Shown piece after piece: positions 20,525 to 30,060 of a stretch of DNA of 41,401 nucleotides. Source of the DNA: Streptomyces sp. NRRL F-5727 (GTDB lineage Bacteria > Actinomycetota > Actinomycetes > Streptomycetales > Streptomycetaceae); contig NZ_JOGX01000067.1 of NCBI RefSeq assembly GCF_000719555.1, positions 1 to 41,401 of the forward strand, written 5' to 3'. Below the pieces are notes generated by a model. That model saw nothing but the letters and a program-made list of their open reading frames with translations, made no database searches and was not told where the DNA came from. A program made the position numbers and the translations under genes. Each line of letters opens with the position of its first letter. Position 1 is the first letter of the stretch.

Positions 20525-23239
20525 GTGATACGAGATCAACAGCGGCAGACGCAGGCAGAACCGACGGATGTACACGCAGAGACGGACATGGTGATGGGTC
20601 AGGACACACAGCCTCCCGGTGAGGCTCGGCCCGACATGCCCGAGCGGGTCTCCGGCGACGAGCCGCTGCTCGCCGCCCGTGTCCACCGGCCCTCCGACCT
20701 GATGCGTCTGCTGGCCGGGGTGCTGGCCATCGCCGTCGTCCTCGCCATCGCCGCGTTCGCCCACGGCACCACCTCCGGCCTGGAGCAGGACATCAACAAG
20801 GGCGCGGTCGGCGCCCCCGACGTCTTCGTCAAGATCGCCGGGCTGGTGTCGTCGATCGCGATCCTGGTCCTGCCGGTGGCCTTCGCCATCGAGCGGCTGG
20901 TGAAACGGGACGGGCTGCGGATCGCCGACGGCGTGCTCGCCGCGGTGCTCGCGCACGGCGTCACGCTGGCGACCGACCTGTGGGTGGCGAAGGCCGCGCC
21001 GGACACCATCCAGGACGCGCTGACCCAGGCGGCGAGCGGCGGCGGGCTGACCGACCCGGTGCACAACTACCTCGCGCCGGTGATCGCGTACATGACGGCC
21101 GTCGGCATGGCCCGCAGACCGCGCTGGCGCTTCTCGCTCTGGGCGGTGCTGCTGCTCGACGCCTTCACCTTGCTGGTGGCCGGCTACACCACCGCCTTCT
21201 CGATCATCCTCACCGTGCTGATCGGCTGGACCGTGGCGTACGGCACGCTGTACGCGGTCGGCTCCCCGAACGTGCGGCCGACCGGCCAGACCCTCCTCGC
21301 CGGCCTGCGCCGGGTCGGCTTCCGGCCGGTGACGGCGCTGCGCGCGGAGGAGGTGCCGGAGACGGCGGAGAGCGGTGACCGGGGCCGCCGGTACATCGTG
21401 ACCCTGGAGGAGGGGGCGCCGCTGGACGTCACCGTCGTCGACCGGGAGCAGCAGGCGCACGGCTTCTTCTACCGGCTGTGGCGGCGGATCACCCTGCGGA
21501 CGGTGACCACCCGCCGGTCGATCGTGCCGCTCCGGCAGGCGCTGGAGCAGGAGGCGCTGCTGGCGTACGCGGCGATCGCGGCGGGGGCGAACGCGCCGAA
21601 GCTGATCGCCACCTCGGAGCTGGGCCCGGACGCGGTGATGCTCGTGTACGAGCACATCGGCGGGCGGAGCCTGGACTCGCTGGACGACGACGAGATCACC
21701 GACGAGCTGGTGCGGAGCGCCTGGCGGCAGGTGAGGGCGCTCCAGTCGCGCCGGATCGCGCACCGCAGGCTGTCGGGCGACGCGATCCTGGTGGATCGTT
21801 CCGGCAGGGTGTTCCTGACGGATCTGCGCGGCGGCGAGATCGCGGCCGGCGATCTGGTGCTGCGGATGGACATCGCCCAGTTCCTGACCACCCTGGGCCT
21901 GCGGGTCGGGGCGGAGCGGGCGGTGGCGTCGGCGGTGGAGGTGCTGGGTCCGGACGCGGTGGCGGACTGTCTGCCGCTGCTGCAGCCGATCGCGCTGAGC
22001 CGGTCGACCCGCGCCACCCTGCGGAGGCTGGCACGGGAGCGCTCGCAGCGGGAGCGGGAGGCGGTCCTGGCGGCCTCCGAGGCGGCGAAGAGGGAGCGGG
22101 AGCGCGCCAAGGCGGCCGCGCACGCGGGCCTTCCGGTGCCCGGCACCGACCCCAAGGCCGAGAAGGCCGAGAAGAAGGCGGAGAAGAAGGCGGAGAAGCG
22201 GGCGCTCGACGAGGCCCTGGACGAGGCCCGTGAGGAGGACCTGCTCGCGCAGATCCGCCGGCAGGTGCTGCTGATCCGGCCGCAGGCGCCGGTGGAGCCG
22301 GTCCGGCTGGAGCGGATCAAGCCGCGGACGCTGATCTCGATGATCGCGGGCGCGGTCGCCGCGTACTTCCTGCTCTCGCAGATCGCCCGGACGCCGCTGT
22401 CCACGATCAGCGAGGCGGACTGGCGGTGGGTGGCGGCGGCGGTGCTGTTCTCCGCGCTCAGCTATGTGGCGGCGGCGATGAGCCTGCTCGGCTTCGTGCC
22501 GGAGCGGGTCGGCTTCTGGCGGACGGTGGTGGCGCAGGTCGCCGGCTCGTTCGTGAAGATCGTCGCCCCGGCGGCGGTCGGCGGTGTCGCCCTCAACACC
22601 CGCTTCCTCCAGCGCGCGGGCGTGCGCCCGGGGCTCGCGGTGGCGAGCGTCGGCGCCTCGCAGCTCTTCGGGCTCGGGGCGCACATCCTGCTGCTGCTCC
22701 TCTTCGGCTATCTGACGGGCACGGAGAAGTCGCCGTCCTTCACCCCGTCGAGGACGGTCATCGCGGGCCTGCTGACGGTCGCGGTGCTCGTGCTGGTGAT
22801 GACGGCGATCCCGTTCATGCGGAAGTTCGTCTCGACCCGGCTGCGCTCGCTCTTCGCGGGTGTGGTGCCGCGCATGCTGGACGTGCTCCAGCGGCCGATG
22901 AAGCTGGTCACGGGCATCGGCGGGATGCTGCTGCTGACCGGCACGTTCGTCCTCTGCCTGGACGCGTCGATCCGCGCCTTCGGGCACGGGAACGCGTCGA
23001 TCAGCTACGCGAGCGTGGCGGTGGTCTTCCTCGCCGGCAACGCGCTCGGCTCGGCGGCCCCGACGCCCGGCGGCATCGGCGCGGTCGAGGGCGCGCTCAC
23101 CTTCGGCCTGGTCACGGTCGGCCTGCCGTTCGAGGTCGCCACCCCGGCCGTCCTCCTCTACCGCATGCTGACGCTGTGGCTGCCGGTCCTGCCCGGCTGG
23201 ATCTGCTTCAACTGGCTGACCAAGCGGGAGGCGCTGTAG
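20525..23239 (+). CDS. polytopic LPG-synthase-TM/flippase-like protein with degenerate kinase-like domain
   Basis: 904 residues from GTG 20525; ATG 20588 (MVMGQDTQPPGE) is an alternative, and neither has a strong ribosome binding site. The N-terminus has several membrane segments (from ~residue 58). A cytosolic segment (~250-500) resembles a protein kinase-like fold: VYEHIGGRSLDSL, then IAHRRLSGDAILVD where HxDxxxxN is expected, then FLTDLRGGE in place of DFG. Both catalytic positions look degraded. A charged helical linker with EKKAEK repeats follows (~545-575). The C-terminal ~300 residues form the UPF0104/MprF-type membrane domain, including APTPGGIGAVEGAL. MprF-type domains flip lipids. 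The cargo here is unknown, and no aminoacyl-transferase domain is present. Confidence 0.8.
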   Translation: MIRDQQRQTQAEPTDVHAETDMVMGQDTQPPGEARPDMPERVSGDEPLLAARVHRPSDLMRLLAGVLAIAVVLAIAAFAHGTTSGLEQDINKGAVGAPDVFVKIAGLVSSIAILVLPVAFAIERLVKRDGLRIADGVLAAVLAHGVTLATDLWVAKAAPDTIQDALTQAASGGGLTDPVHNYLAPVIAYMTAVGMARRPRWRFSLWAVLLLDAFTLLVAGYTTAFSIILTVLIGWTVAYGTLYAVGSPNVRPTGQTLLAGLRRVGFRPVTALRAEEVPETAESGDRGRRYIVTLEEGAPLDVTVVDREQQAHGFFYRLWRRITLRTVTTRRSIVPLRQALEQEALLAYAAIAAGANAPKLIATSELGPDAVMLVYEHIGGRSLDSLDDDEITDELVRSAWRQVRALQSRRIAHRRLSGDAILVDRSGRVFLTDLRGGEIAAGDLVLRMDIAQFLTTLGLRVGAERAVASAVEVLGPDAVADCLPLLQPIALSRSTRATLRRLARERSQREREAVLAASEAAKRERERAKAAAHAGLPVPGTDPKAEKAEKKAEKKAEKRALDEALDEAREEDLLAQIRRQVLLIRPQAPVEPVRLERIKPRTLISMIAGAVAAYFLLSQIARTPLSTISEADWRWVAAAVLFSALSYVAAAMSLLGFVPERVGFWRTVVAQVAGSFVKIVAPAAVGGVALNTRFLQRAGVRPGLAVASVGASQLFGLGAHILLLLLFGYLTGTEKSPSFTPSRTVIAGLLTVAVLVLVMTAIPFMRKFVSTRLRSLFAGVVPRMLDVLQRPMKLVTGIGGMLLLTGTFVLCLDASIRAFGHGNASISYASVAVVFLAGNALGSAAPTPGGIGAVEGALTFGLVTVGLPFEVATPAVLLYRMLTLWLPVLPGWICFNWLTKREAL

Positions 23240-23252
23240 CGGAGGGGCGGCC

Positions 23253-23307
23253 GGCCGCGGACCCGCCGTCGGCCGCGGACCCGCCGTCGGGCCGCGGACC
23301 CGCCGTC
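23253..23307. repeat. three tandem 18-bp GC-rich repeats between convergent genes
   Basis: GGCCGCGGACCCGCCGTC occurs at 23253-23270, 23271-23288 and 23290-23307 in the short gap between the flippase-like gene and the YwiC-like gene. Each copy contains CCGCGG. No long hairpin typical of a terminator is seen. Confidence 0.85.
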
Positions 23308-23327
23308 GGCCGTGGCCCCGCCCGCCC

Positions 23328-24068
23328 TCAGCCGTACACGCCGACGAGGAAGCCGAGCAGCAGCAGCGAGCAGCCGACCTCGACCGCTCCCACCACCGGG
23401 ACCCGGATCCCCCGGCCGGGGAGGACGGCGGCGCGGGCGAGGTAGACCGCGAAGGGCACGGCGAGCCACGGGTCGAGCAGGGTCGCCGCCACCAGCGCCA
23501 CCGCGTGGTAGGCGACCGAACCCCTCCGGTACGCCGCCGAGTTCCGCTCGCGGATCATGGTCTTCACGTACGGGACGGTGCCGGCGAAGTACAGCAGGCA
23601 GGCCGCCGCGGGGGCGAGGCCGTCGGCGGTCGCGCCGCCGCCGAGGCGCAGCGCGACGAGGAGCATCCCGCAGGCGGGGACGACGGCCGCGAGACCGTTG
23701 ACGAGCGCCCGTTCCCGGTTGCGGCGGGCGAAGACGACGTTCACCGCGAGGAAGGGCGCCATCAGGGCGGCCGCGACACCGAGCCAGGGTGCGGCGATCA
23801 GCAGGGGCAGGCCGAGGGCGGCCGTCGCGCCGGCGAGGACCAGCGCGGGGCGCAGGTGGCGTGCGGCTGCCCGGGGGTTGCGGGAGGCGTGTCGGAGCCG
23901 TACCCACTGCTCGATGTGGAAGACGGCGCAGTAGCCGAGCAACCACGCGAGGAGGAGAGGGAGTTGGAGCCAGGTCGGGGAGCCGGTGAGGACTCCCGCC
24001 AGGACGGGCACGACGAGCATGGCCCAGGCTCCGTGCTGGTTCGGTATCCACCGTCGGAGAGTGCTCAC
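23328..24068 (-). CDS. YwiC-like integral membrane protein
   Basis: The start at GTG 24066-24068 (MSTLRRWIPNQHGAWAML) is chosen for its GAGG site and the conserved N-terminus; the frame extends upstream only as shadow. The 246 residues contain about seven membrane helices. The opening motif PNQHGAWAML and the later YVKTMIRER and GSVAYH segments are diagnostic of the YwiC-like family. That family neighbours nitrate respiration genes in Bacillus (ywi/nar region) and actinobacteria. Its biochemical role is unknown. It is divergent from narG across 139 bp, so both promoters must lie in that gap. Confidence 0.85.
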   Translation of the reverse strand: MSTLRRWIPNQHGAWAMLVVPVLAGVLTGSPTWLQLPLLLAWLLGYCAVFHIEQWVRLRHASRNPRAAARHLRPALVLAGATAALGLPLLIAAPWLGVAAALMAPFLAVNVVFARRNRERALVNGLAAVVPACGMLLVALRLGGGATADGLAPAAACLLYFAGTVPYVKTMIRERNSAAYRRGSVAYHAVALVAATLLDPWLAVPFAVYLARAAVLPGRGIRVPVVGAVEVGCSLLLLGFLVGVYG

Positions 24069-24207
24069 CGGGCCAGCCTCACACACCGGTCCCCGGGACG
24101 AATGCGGGACTTGGTCACCCCCGTTCGGGACCATCGGCCCCCCTTCCGGGTGTCTCGCCCGGCCTAGGCTCAAGCTGCTGAACCGCTTCGTCGTGAAGGA
24201 GCCTGAC

Positions 24208-27200
24208 GTGCCGCAGGAGCAGCCGGACGCCGCCGAGATCCTCCTCCGGGCGGGGAGGTTCTTCTCCCGCGCCGAGGTCTCCGAGGACCTGCGGACGGTG
24301 CACCGCACCGGCGGTCGCGAGGGCGAGTCGTTCTACCGGGACCGCTGGAGCCACGACAAGGTCGTGTACTCCACCCACGGCGTCAACTGCACCGGTTCGT
24401 GCCGGTGGAAGGTGTACGTCAAGGACGGGATCATCACCTGGGAGACCCAGGCCACCGACTATCCGTCCGTCGGCCCCGACCGGCCCGAGTACGAGCCGCG
24501 CGGCTGCCCCCGGGGCGCCTCCTTCTCCTGGTACAGCTACTCCCCCACCCGGGTCCGGCACCCCATGGTCCGGGGCGCCCTGCTCGCGATGTACCGGGAG
24601 GCGAAGAAGCGCCTGAAGGACCCGGTGCTCGCCTGGGCGGACATCCAGCGCGACCCGGTGCGCCGCCGCACCTACCAGCAGGCCCGCGGCAAGGGCGGTC
24701 TGGTGCGGGCGAGCTGGGAGGAGGCGGTGGAGATCGCCGCCGCCGCGCACGTCCACGCCATCGGGGAGCACGGCCCGGACCGGGTGGCCGGCTTCTCGCC
24801 GATCCCGGCGATGTCGATGGCCTCGCACGCGGCCGGCGCCCGCTTCCACTCCCTCATCGGCGCGCCCATGCTCTCCTTCTACGACTGGTACGCGGACCTG
24901 CCGGTGGCCTCCCCGCAGGTCTTCGGCGACCAGACGGACGTGCCCGAGTCGGGCGACTGGTGGGACGCCGCCTATCTGCTGATGTGGGGCTCGAACGTGC
25001 CGGTGACGCGCACGCCGGACGCCCACTGGATGACGGAGGCCCGCTACCGGGGCCAGAAGGTCGTCACCGTCTCCCCCGACTTCGCCGACAACACCAAGTT
25101 CGCCGACGAGTGGATGCACCCGCACCCGGGGACGGACGGGGCGCTGGCCCTGGCCATGGGGCACGTGGTCCTGAAGGAGTTCTTCGTCGACCGGGAGACG
25201 CCGTTCTTCGCGGAGTACGTGCGGACCTACACCGATCTGCCGTTCCTGGTGACGCTGACGGAGACCGAACGGGGCCTGGTCCCCGGGAAGTTCGTGACCG
25301 CCGCCGACCTCGGCCACGACGTCGAGAACGCCGAGTGGAAGACCGTCCTCGTCGACGACGCGACCGGCGAGCCCGTCGTCCCGAACGGCACCCTCGGGCA
25401 CCGCTGGGGCACCGACGGCGAGCCCGACTGGAATCTCGACCTCGGCGGGGTGCGCCCCCGGCTGTCCCTGCTGGAGGAAGGGGAGGCCGCCGAGGTGGTG
25501 CTGCCGCGCTTCGACGAGGAGGGCGAGGTGCTGCGCCGGGGCGTCCCGGTGCGGCGGCTGGGCGACCGCCTGGTGACCACCGTGTACGACCTGCTGCTCG
25601 CCCAGTACGGGGTCGGGCGGCCCGGCCTGCCGGGCGCCTGGCCGGAGTCGTACGAGGACGCCTCGCAGCCCGGCACGCCCGCCTGGCAGGAGACGCTGAC
25701 CTCCGTCCCGGCCGCGCAAGCCGCCCGGGTCGCGCGGGAGTTCGCGGACACGGCCGAGCGCTCGCGGGGCCGCTGCATGATCCTGATGGGCGCGGGCACC
25801 AACCACTGGTTCCACTCCGAGACGATCTACCGGGCCTTCCTCGCGCTGCTGACGCTCACCGGCTGCCAGGGGCGCAACGGCGGCGGCTGGGGCCACTACG
25901 TCGGCCAGGAGAAGTGCCGGCCGGTGACCGGCTGGGCGACCCTCGCGAGCGCCTCCGACTGGGGCCGGCCGCCCCGGCACATGATCGGCGCGGGCTGGTT
26001 CTACCTCCACACCGACCAGTGGCGGTACGACACCCTGCCGGCCGAGTCGCTGGCGTCGCCGCTCGGCGCGGGCCGTTTCGCGGGCATGACGGGCGCCGAC
26101 TGCCTGGCCGCGTCGGCGCGGATGGGCTGGATGCCCTCGTACCCGACCTTCGACCGCAACCCGCTGGAGCTCGGCGCCCAGGACGACCCGGTCGCCGACA
26201 CCGTACGGGCGCTGAAGGACGGGACGCTCGGCTTCGCCGGGGAGGACCCGGACGCGCCGGGGAACTGGCCGCGGGTGCTCAACGTGTGGCGGGCCAACCT
26301 CCTCGGCTCCTCCTCCAAGGGCAACGAGTACTTCCTCAAGCACCTCCTCGGCACCCACTCCAACCTCCCGGAGGACGGGCCGCGCTGTTCGCCGAGGGAC
26401 GTGCGGTGGCGGGAGGAGGACGTCGAGGGCAAGCTCGACCTGCTGCTCGCCATGGACTTCCGGATGACGTCCACGACCCTGCTGTCCGACGTCGTCCTGC
26501 CGGCCGCCACCTGGTACGAGAAGCACGACCTGTCCTCCACCGACATGCACCCCTTCCTGCACGCCTTCACCCCGGCCGTGGACCCGCCCTGGCAGGCCCG
26601 CTCCGACTACGACGCCTTCCTCGCCCTCGCCCGCCGCTTCGGCGAGCTCGCGAAGGAGCACCTGGGGGTCAGGAAGGACCTGGTGGCGACCGCGCTCCAG
26701 CACGACACCCCGGGCGGCGAGATGGCCCAGCCCGGCGGGGTGGCGCTCGACTGGTCGAAGGGCGAGTGCGAGCCGGTCCCGGGACGCACGATGTACAACC
26801 TGACGGTCGTCGAGCGGGACTACGGGGCCGTCGGCGAGAAGTTCGCGGCGCTCGGCCCGCTGATCGACCGGCTCGGTGTGACGACGAAGGCGATCACCTA
26901 CGACGTCGACGAGGAGATCGCCTACCTCGGCGCCAAGAACGGCCTGGTCAGGGGTGGGATCGCGGACGGCCGGCCGCGGCTGGACACCGCGCGGCGGGCC
27001 TGTGAGGCGATCCTCGCCCTCTCCGGCACGTCGAACGGGCGGCTCGCCACCCAGGGCTTCGAGAAGCTGGAGCGGCGCACCGGACAGGAGATGGCCCATC
27101 TGGCCGCCGAGGCCGAGGGCAAGCGGATCACCTTCGCCGACACCCAGGCCCGGCCCGTCCCCGTCATCACCTCGCCCGAGTGGTCGGGCAGCGAGTCCGG

Positions 27201-27903
27201 CGGCCGCCGCTACACCGCCTTCACCGTCAACACGGAGCACCTCAAGCCCTGGCACACGCTCACCGGCCGCCAGCACTTCTTCCTCGACCACGACTGGATG
27301 CACGAGGTCGGCGAGGCGCTGCCCGTCTACAAGCCGCCGCTGGACATGCACCGGCTGTACGGGGAGCCGGAGCTGGGGACCGTCGAGGAGGTGCTGCCCG
27401 AAGGGCTTCCGCAGAGGGGTGGTGGCGGGCGACGGGCGGGCGGGAGGCAGGTGGCCGTCCGGTATCTCACCCCGCACAACAAGTGGGCCATCCACTCCCA
27501 GTACCAGGACAACCTGTACATGATGACGCTCGGCCGGGGCGGGCAGACGATCTGGATGTCCCCGCAGGACGCCGAGGCCATCGGGGTGAGGGACAACGAC
27601 TGGATCGAGGCGGTCAACCGCAACGGCGTGGTCACCGCCCGCGCGATCGTCTCGCACAAGATGCCGGCCGGCACGGTCTACATGAACCACGCCCAGGAGC
27701 GCACGGTCGGCGTCCCGAAGACCGAGAAGACCGGCCGCCGGGGCGGCATCCACAACTCGCTGACGCGCGTGATGCTCAAGCCGACCCATCTCGTCGGCGG
27801 CTACGCCCAGTTGACCTGGGCCTTCAACTACCTGGGCCCGACCGGGAACCAGCGCGACGAGGTGACGGTGATCCGCCGCCGCGACCAGAGGGTGGAGTAC
27901 TGA
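24208..27903 (+). CDS. narG: respiratory nitrate reductase alpha subunit NarG
   Basis: The start at GTG 24208 (MPQEQPDAAEILLRAG) is set by AAGGAG 6 nt upstream. The 1231 residues match full-length NarG. The FS0 iron-sulphur ligands are a His and cysteines in HGVNCTGSC plus the later RGCPRGAS. Molybdopterin guanine dinucleotide-binding stretches include LMWGSNVPVTRTPDAHW and LMGAGTNHWFHSETIYR. The C-terminal part has YLTPHNKWAIHSQY and QLTWAFNYLGPTGNQRDE. NarG reduces nitrate to nitrite on the cytoplasmic face using quinol electrons delivered through NarI and NarH. No twin-arginine signal is visible, as expected for cytoplasmic NarG. A short Gly/Arg-rich insertion (near residue 1070) is low complexity. 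It is the first gene of narGHJI. Confidence 0.97.
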   Translation: MPQEQPDAAEILLRAGRFFSRAEVSEDLRTVHRTGGREGESFYRDRWSHDKVVYSTHGVNCTGSCRWKVYVKDGIITWETQATDYPSVGPDRPEYEPRGCPRGASFSWYSYSPTRVRHPMVRGALLAMYREAKKRLKDPVLAWADIQRDPVRRRTYQQARGKGGLVRASWEEAVEIAAAAHVHAIGEHGPDRVAGFSPIPAMSMASHAAGARFHSLIGAPMLSFYDWYADLPVASPQVFGDQTDVPESGDWWDAAYLLMWGSNVPVTRTPDAHWMTEARYRGQKVVTVSPDFADNTKFADEWMHPHPGTDGALALAMGHVVLKEFFVDRETPFFAEYVRTYTDLPFLVTLTETERGLVPGKFVTAADLGHDVENAEWKTVLVDDATGEPVVPNGTLGHRWGTDGEPDWNLDLGGVRPRLSLLEEGEAAEVVLPRFDEEGEVLRRGVPVRRLGDRLVTTVYDLLLAQYGVGRPGLPGAWPESYEDASQPGTPAWQETLTSVPAAQAARVAREFADTAERSRGRCMILMGAGTNHWFHSETIYRAFLALLTLTGCQGRNGGGWGHYVGQEKCRPVTGWATLASASDWGRPPRHMIGAGWFYLHTDQWRYDTLPAESLASPLGAGRFAGMTGADCLAASARMGWMPSYPTFDRNPLELGAQDDPVADTVRALKDGTLGFAGEDPDAPGNWPRVLNVWRANLLGSSSKGNEYFLKHLLGTHSNLPEDGPRCSPRDVRWREEDVEGKLDLLLAMDFRMTSTTLLSDVVLPAATWYEKHDLSSTDMHPFLHAFTPAVDPPWQARSDYDAFLALARRFGELAKEHLGVRKDLVATALQHDTPGGEMAQPGGVALDWSKGECEPVPGRTMYNLTVVERDYGAVGEKFAALGPLIDRLGVTTKAITYDVDEEIAYLGAKNGLVRGGIADGRPRLDTARRACEAILALSGTSNGRLATQGFEKLERRTGQEMAHLAAEAEGKRITFADTQARPVPVITSPEWSGSESGGRRYTAFTVNTEHLKPWHTLTGRQHFFLDHDWMHEVGEALPVYKPPLDMHRLYGEPELGTVEEVLPEGLPQRGGGGRRAGGRQVAVRYLTPHNKWAIHSQYQDNLYMMTLGRGGQTIWMSPQDAEAIGVRDNDWIEAVNRNGVVTARAIVSHKMPAGTVYMNHAQERTVGVPKTEKTGRRGGIHNSLTRVMLKPTHLVGGYAQLTWAFNYLGPTGNQRDEVTVIRRRDQRVEY

Positions 27904-27904
27904 G

Positions 27905-29434
27905 ATGCGGGTCATGGCGCAGGTCGCGATGGTCATGAACCTCGACAAGTGCATCGGCTGCCACACCTGTTCGGTCACCTGCAAGCAGGCATGGACCAAC
28001 CGGCAGGGCACCGAGTACGTCTGGTTCAACAACGTCGAGACGCTTCCCGGGCAGGGCTATCCGCGCCGCTGGGAGGACCAGGAGCGGTGGAAGGGCGGCT
28101 GGGAGCGGACGCGGTCCGGGCGGCTGCGGCTGCGGGCCGGCGGGCGGCTGAAGCGGCTCGGGCAGATCTTCGCCAACCCGGAGCTTCCGGAGCTCGACGA
28201 CTACTACCAGCCGTGGACCTACGAGTACAGGAACCTCACCGACGCCCCCGCCGGTGACGACCTGCCGGTCGCCCGGCCCGTCTCCCAGGTCACCGGCGAA
28301 CCCCTCGACAAGGTCGAGTGGGGCCCCAACTGGGACGACAACCTCGGCGGCGCGCCCGAGCACGGGCCGAAGGACCCGCTGGTCGAGAAGGTGCGGCAGC
28401 AGGTCGGCGAGCGGATCCGCTTCGAGTTCGAGCAGAGCTTCATGTTCTACCTGCCCCGGATCTGCGAGCACTGCCTCAACCCGGCGTGCGTCTCCGCCTG
28501 CCCGTCCGGCGCCATGTACAAGCGCGAGGAGGACGGCATCGTCCTCGTCGACCAGGAGCAGTGCCGGGGATGGCGGATGTGCGTCACCGGCTGCCCGTAC
28601 AAGAAGGTCTACTTCAACCACGCCACCGGCAAGGCCGAGAAGTGCACGTTCTGCTTCCCGCGCGTGGAGGTCGGCATGCCGACGGTCTGCTCCGAGACCT
28701 GCGTGGGCCGGATGCGCTACCTGGGCGTGCTGCTCTACGACGCCGACAGGGTCGCCGAGGCGGCGGCCGTCGAGGACGAACACGACCTCTACCCGGCCCA
28801 GTTGGAGTGCTTCCTCGACCCGCACGACCCGGCGGTGGCCGCCGCCGCGAAGGCGTCCGGGATCACCGAGGAGTGGCTGGACGCGGCCCGCCGCTCCCCC
28901 GTCCACGACCTGATCGCCACCTACCAGGTCGCGCTGCCGCTCCACCCGGAGTACCGCACGATGCCGATGGTCTGGTACGTGCCGCCGCTCTCCCCCGTGG
29001 TCGACGCGGTGGCCGCCACCGGAAGCGACGGCGAGGACGCCGGGAACCTCTTCGGCGCGATCGACGCGCTGCGGATCCCGGTGGAGTACCTGGCGGAGCT
29101 GCTGACCGCCGGGGACACCGTGCCTGTGGAGGCGGTGCTGCGCCGGATGGCCGCCATGCGCTCCTACATGCGGGCGGTCAACCTCGGCGAGGACAGGGAC
29201 GAGACCGTCGCGGAGGCGGTCGGACTGACCGGGCAGGAGATGGAGGACATGTTCCGGCTGCTCGCCGTCGCCAAGTACGAGGACCGGTACGTGGTCCCGA
29301 CGGCCGCCCGCGCCGACGCGGACGCGCTCGCCGACAGCCATCCCCTGGAGGAGGGCTGCCCGGTCGCCGGCCAGGCGGGCGGCGGCGGCGGCCGGGTCCT
29401 GCTCAACCTGGGCCGCACGAGGAGCAGTTCATGA
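27905..29434 (+). CDS. narH: respiratory nitrate reductase beta subunit NarH
   Basis: ATG 27905 follows the narG stop by 1 nt, with GGTGGAG upstream; ATG 27914 is a minor alternative. The 509-residue protein carries four cysteine clusters: CIGCHTCSVTCKQAW, CEHCLNPACVSACPSG, CRGWRMCVTGCPYKK and CTFC with CSETC. The third has Trp at the position of one Cys, as in known NarH, which makes a [3Fe-4S] centre. NarH passes electrons from the NarI haems to NarG. The C-terminal ~25 residues are Gly-rich. It overlaps narJ by 4 bp (ATGA). Confidence 0.96.
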   Translation: MRVMAQVAMVMNLDKCIGCHTCSVTCKQAWTNRQGTEYVWFNNVETLPGQGYPRRWEDQERWKGGWERTRSGRLRLRAGGRLKRLGQIFANPELPELDDYYQPWTYEYRNLTDAPAGDDLPVARPVSQVTGEPLDKVEWGPNWDDNLGGAPEHGPKDPLVEKVRQQVGERIRFEFEQSFMFYLPRICEHCLNPACVSACPSGAMYKREEDGIVLVDQEQCRGWRMCVTGCPYKKVYFNHATGKAEKCTFCFPRVEVGMPTVCSETCVGRMRYLGVLLYDADRVAEAAAVEDEHDLYPAQLECFLDPHDPAVAAAAKASGITEEWLDAARRSPVHDLIATYQVALPLHPEYRTMPMVWYVPPLSPVVDAVAATGSDGEDAGNLFGAIDALRIPVEYLAELLTAGDTVPVEAVLRRMAAMRSYMRAVNLGEDRDETVAEAVGLTGQEMEDMFRLLAVAKYEDRYVVPTAARADADALADSHPLEEGCPVAGQAGGGGGRVLLNLGRTRSSS

Positions 29435-30060
29435 CCCCGGACACGGTGGTACGGATGGCGGCGGCGCGCTGCCTGACCTACCCGGACGAGCGGCTGTACG
29501 AGGAGGTACCGCTGCTGCGGCGGGCCCTGGGCGGGGCTCCGTCCGGGCTCGCGGACTTCCTCGGCCACGTGGAGGGGACCGGGCTCCTGGACCTCGCCGC
29601 GCACTACACGGACACCTTCGACACCCGCAACCGCCGCTGCCTCTACCTCACCTGGTGGACGGACGGCGACACCCGGCGCCGCGGCCTCTCCCTGGTCCGG
29701 ATCAAGCGGACCTACCGCGAGCACGGCCTGGAGTTCGACAGCGACGAGCTGCCCGACTTCCTGCCCGCCGCCCTGGAGTTCGCCGCCCTCCACGAGGAGC
29801 CCGGCACCGCCCTGCTCCAGGAGCACCGGGCCGGTCTGGAGCTGCTGCGGCTGGCGCTGGCCGATGCCGGGACGCCGTACGCCGGTGTGCTGGAGGCCGT
29901 CTGCGGCACCCTGCCCGGGCCCTCGCCCCGGACGAAGGAGGAGGCGAAGGCGCTGGCCCGGTCGGGGCCGCCGCGCGAGCTCGTCGGACTCGAACCCCTC
30001 GGGCCCGGTGTGGAACTGCCCTGGCCGACCCTCCCCCGCACCGAAAGGACCCCGGTCTGA
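29431..30060 (+). CDS. narJ: nitrate reductase molybdenum cofactor assembly chaperone NarJ
   Basis: The start at ATG 29431 overlaps the narH stop (ATGA) and has GAGGAGC upstream. The 209-residue all-helical chaperone shows the family signature HYTDTFDTRNRRCLYLTWW followed by DGDTRRRG. NarJ binds the NarG N-terminus and is needed for cofactor insertion before membrane attachment; it is not part of the mature complex. The C-terminus is Pro-rich. Its stop codon overlaps the narI start by 1 bp. Confidence 0.94.
   Translation: MTPDTVVRMAAARCLTYPDERLYEEVPLLRRALGGAPSGLADFLGHVEGTGLLDLAAHYTDTFDTRNRRCLYLTWWTDGDTRRRGLSLVRIKRTYREHGLEFDSDELPDFLPAALEFAALHEEPGTALLQEHRAGLELLRLALADAGTPYAGVLEAVCGTLPGPSPRTKEEAKALARSGPPRELVGLEPLGPGVELPWPTLPRTERTPV

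Noticed and set aside
24069..24207. Fnr/Crp-like or HrdB promoter for narG
   Set aside because: TAGGCT at 24165-24170 could be a -10, but no -35 at proper spacing and no clear half-sites were found.
24115..28032. 1305-codon minus-strand frame opposite narG
   Set aside because: Antisense shadow. NarG ligands and cofactor motifs are unambiguous on the plus strand.
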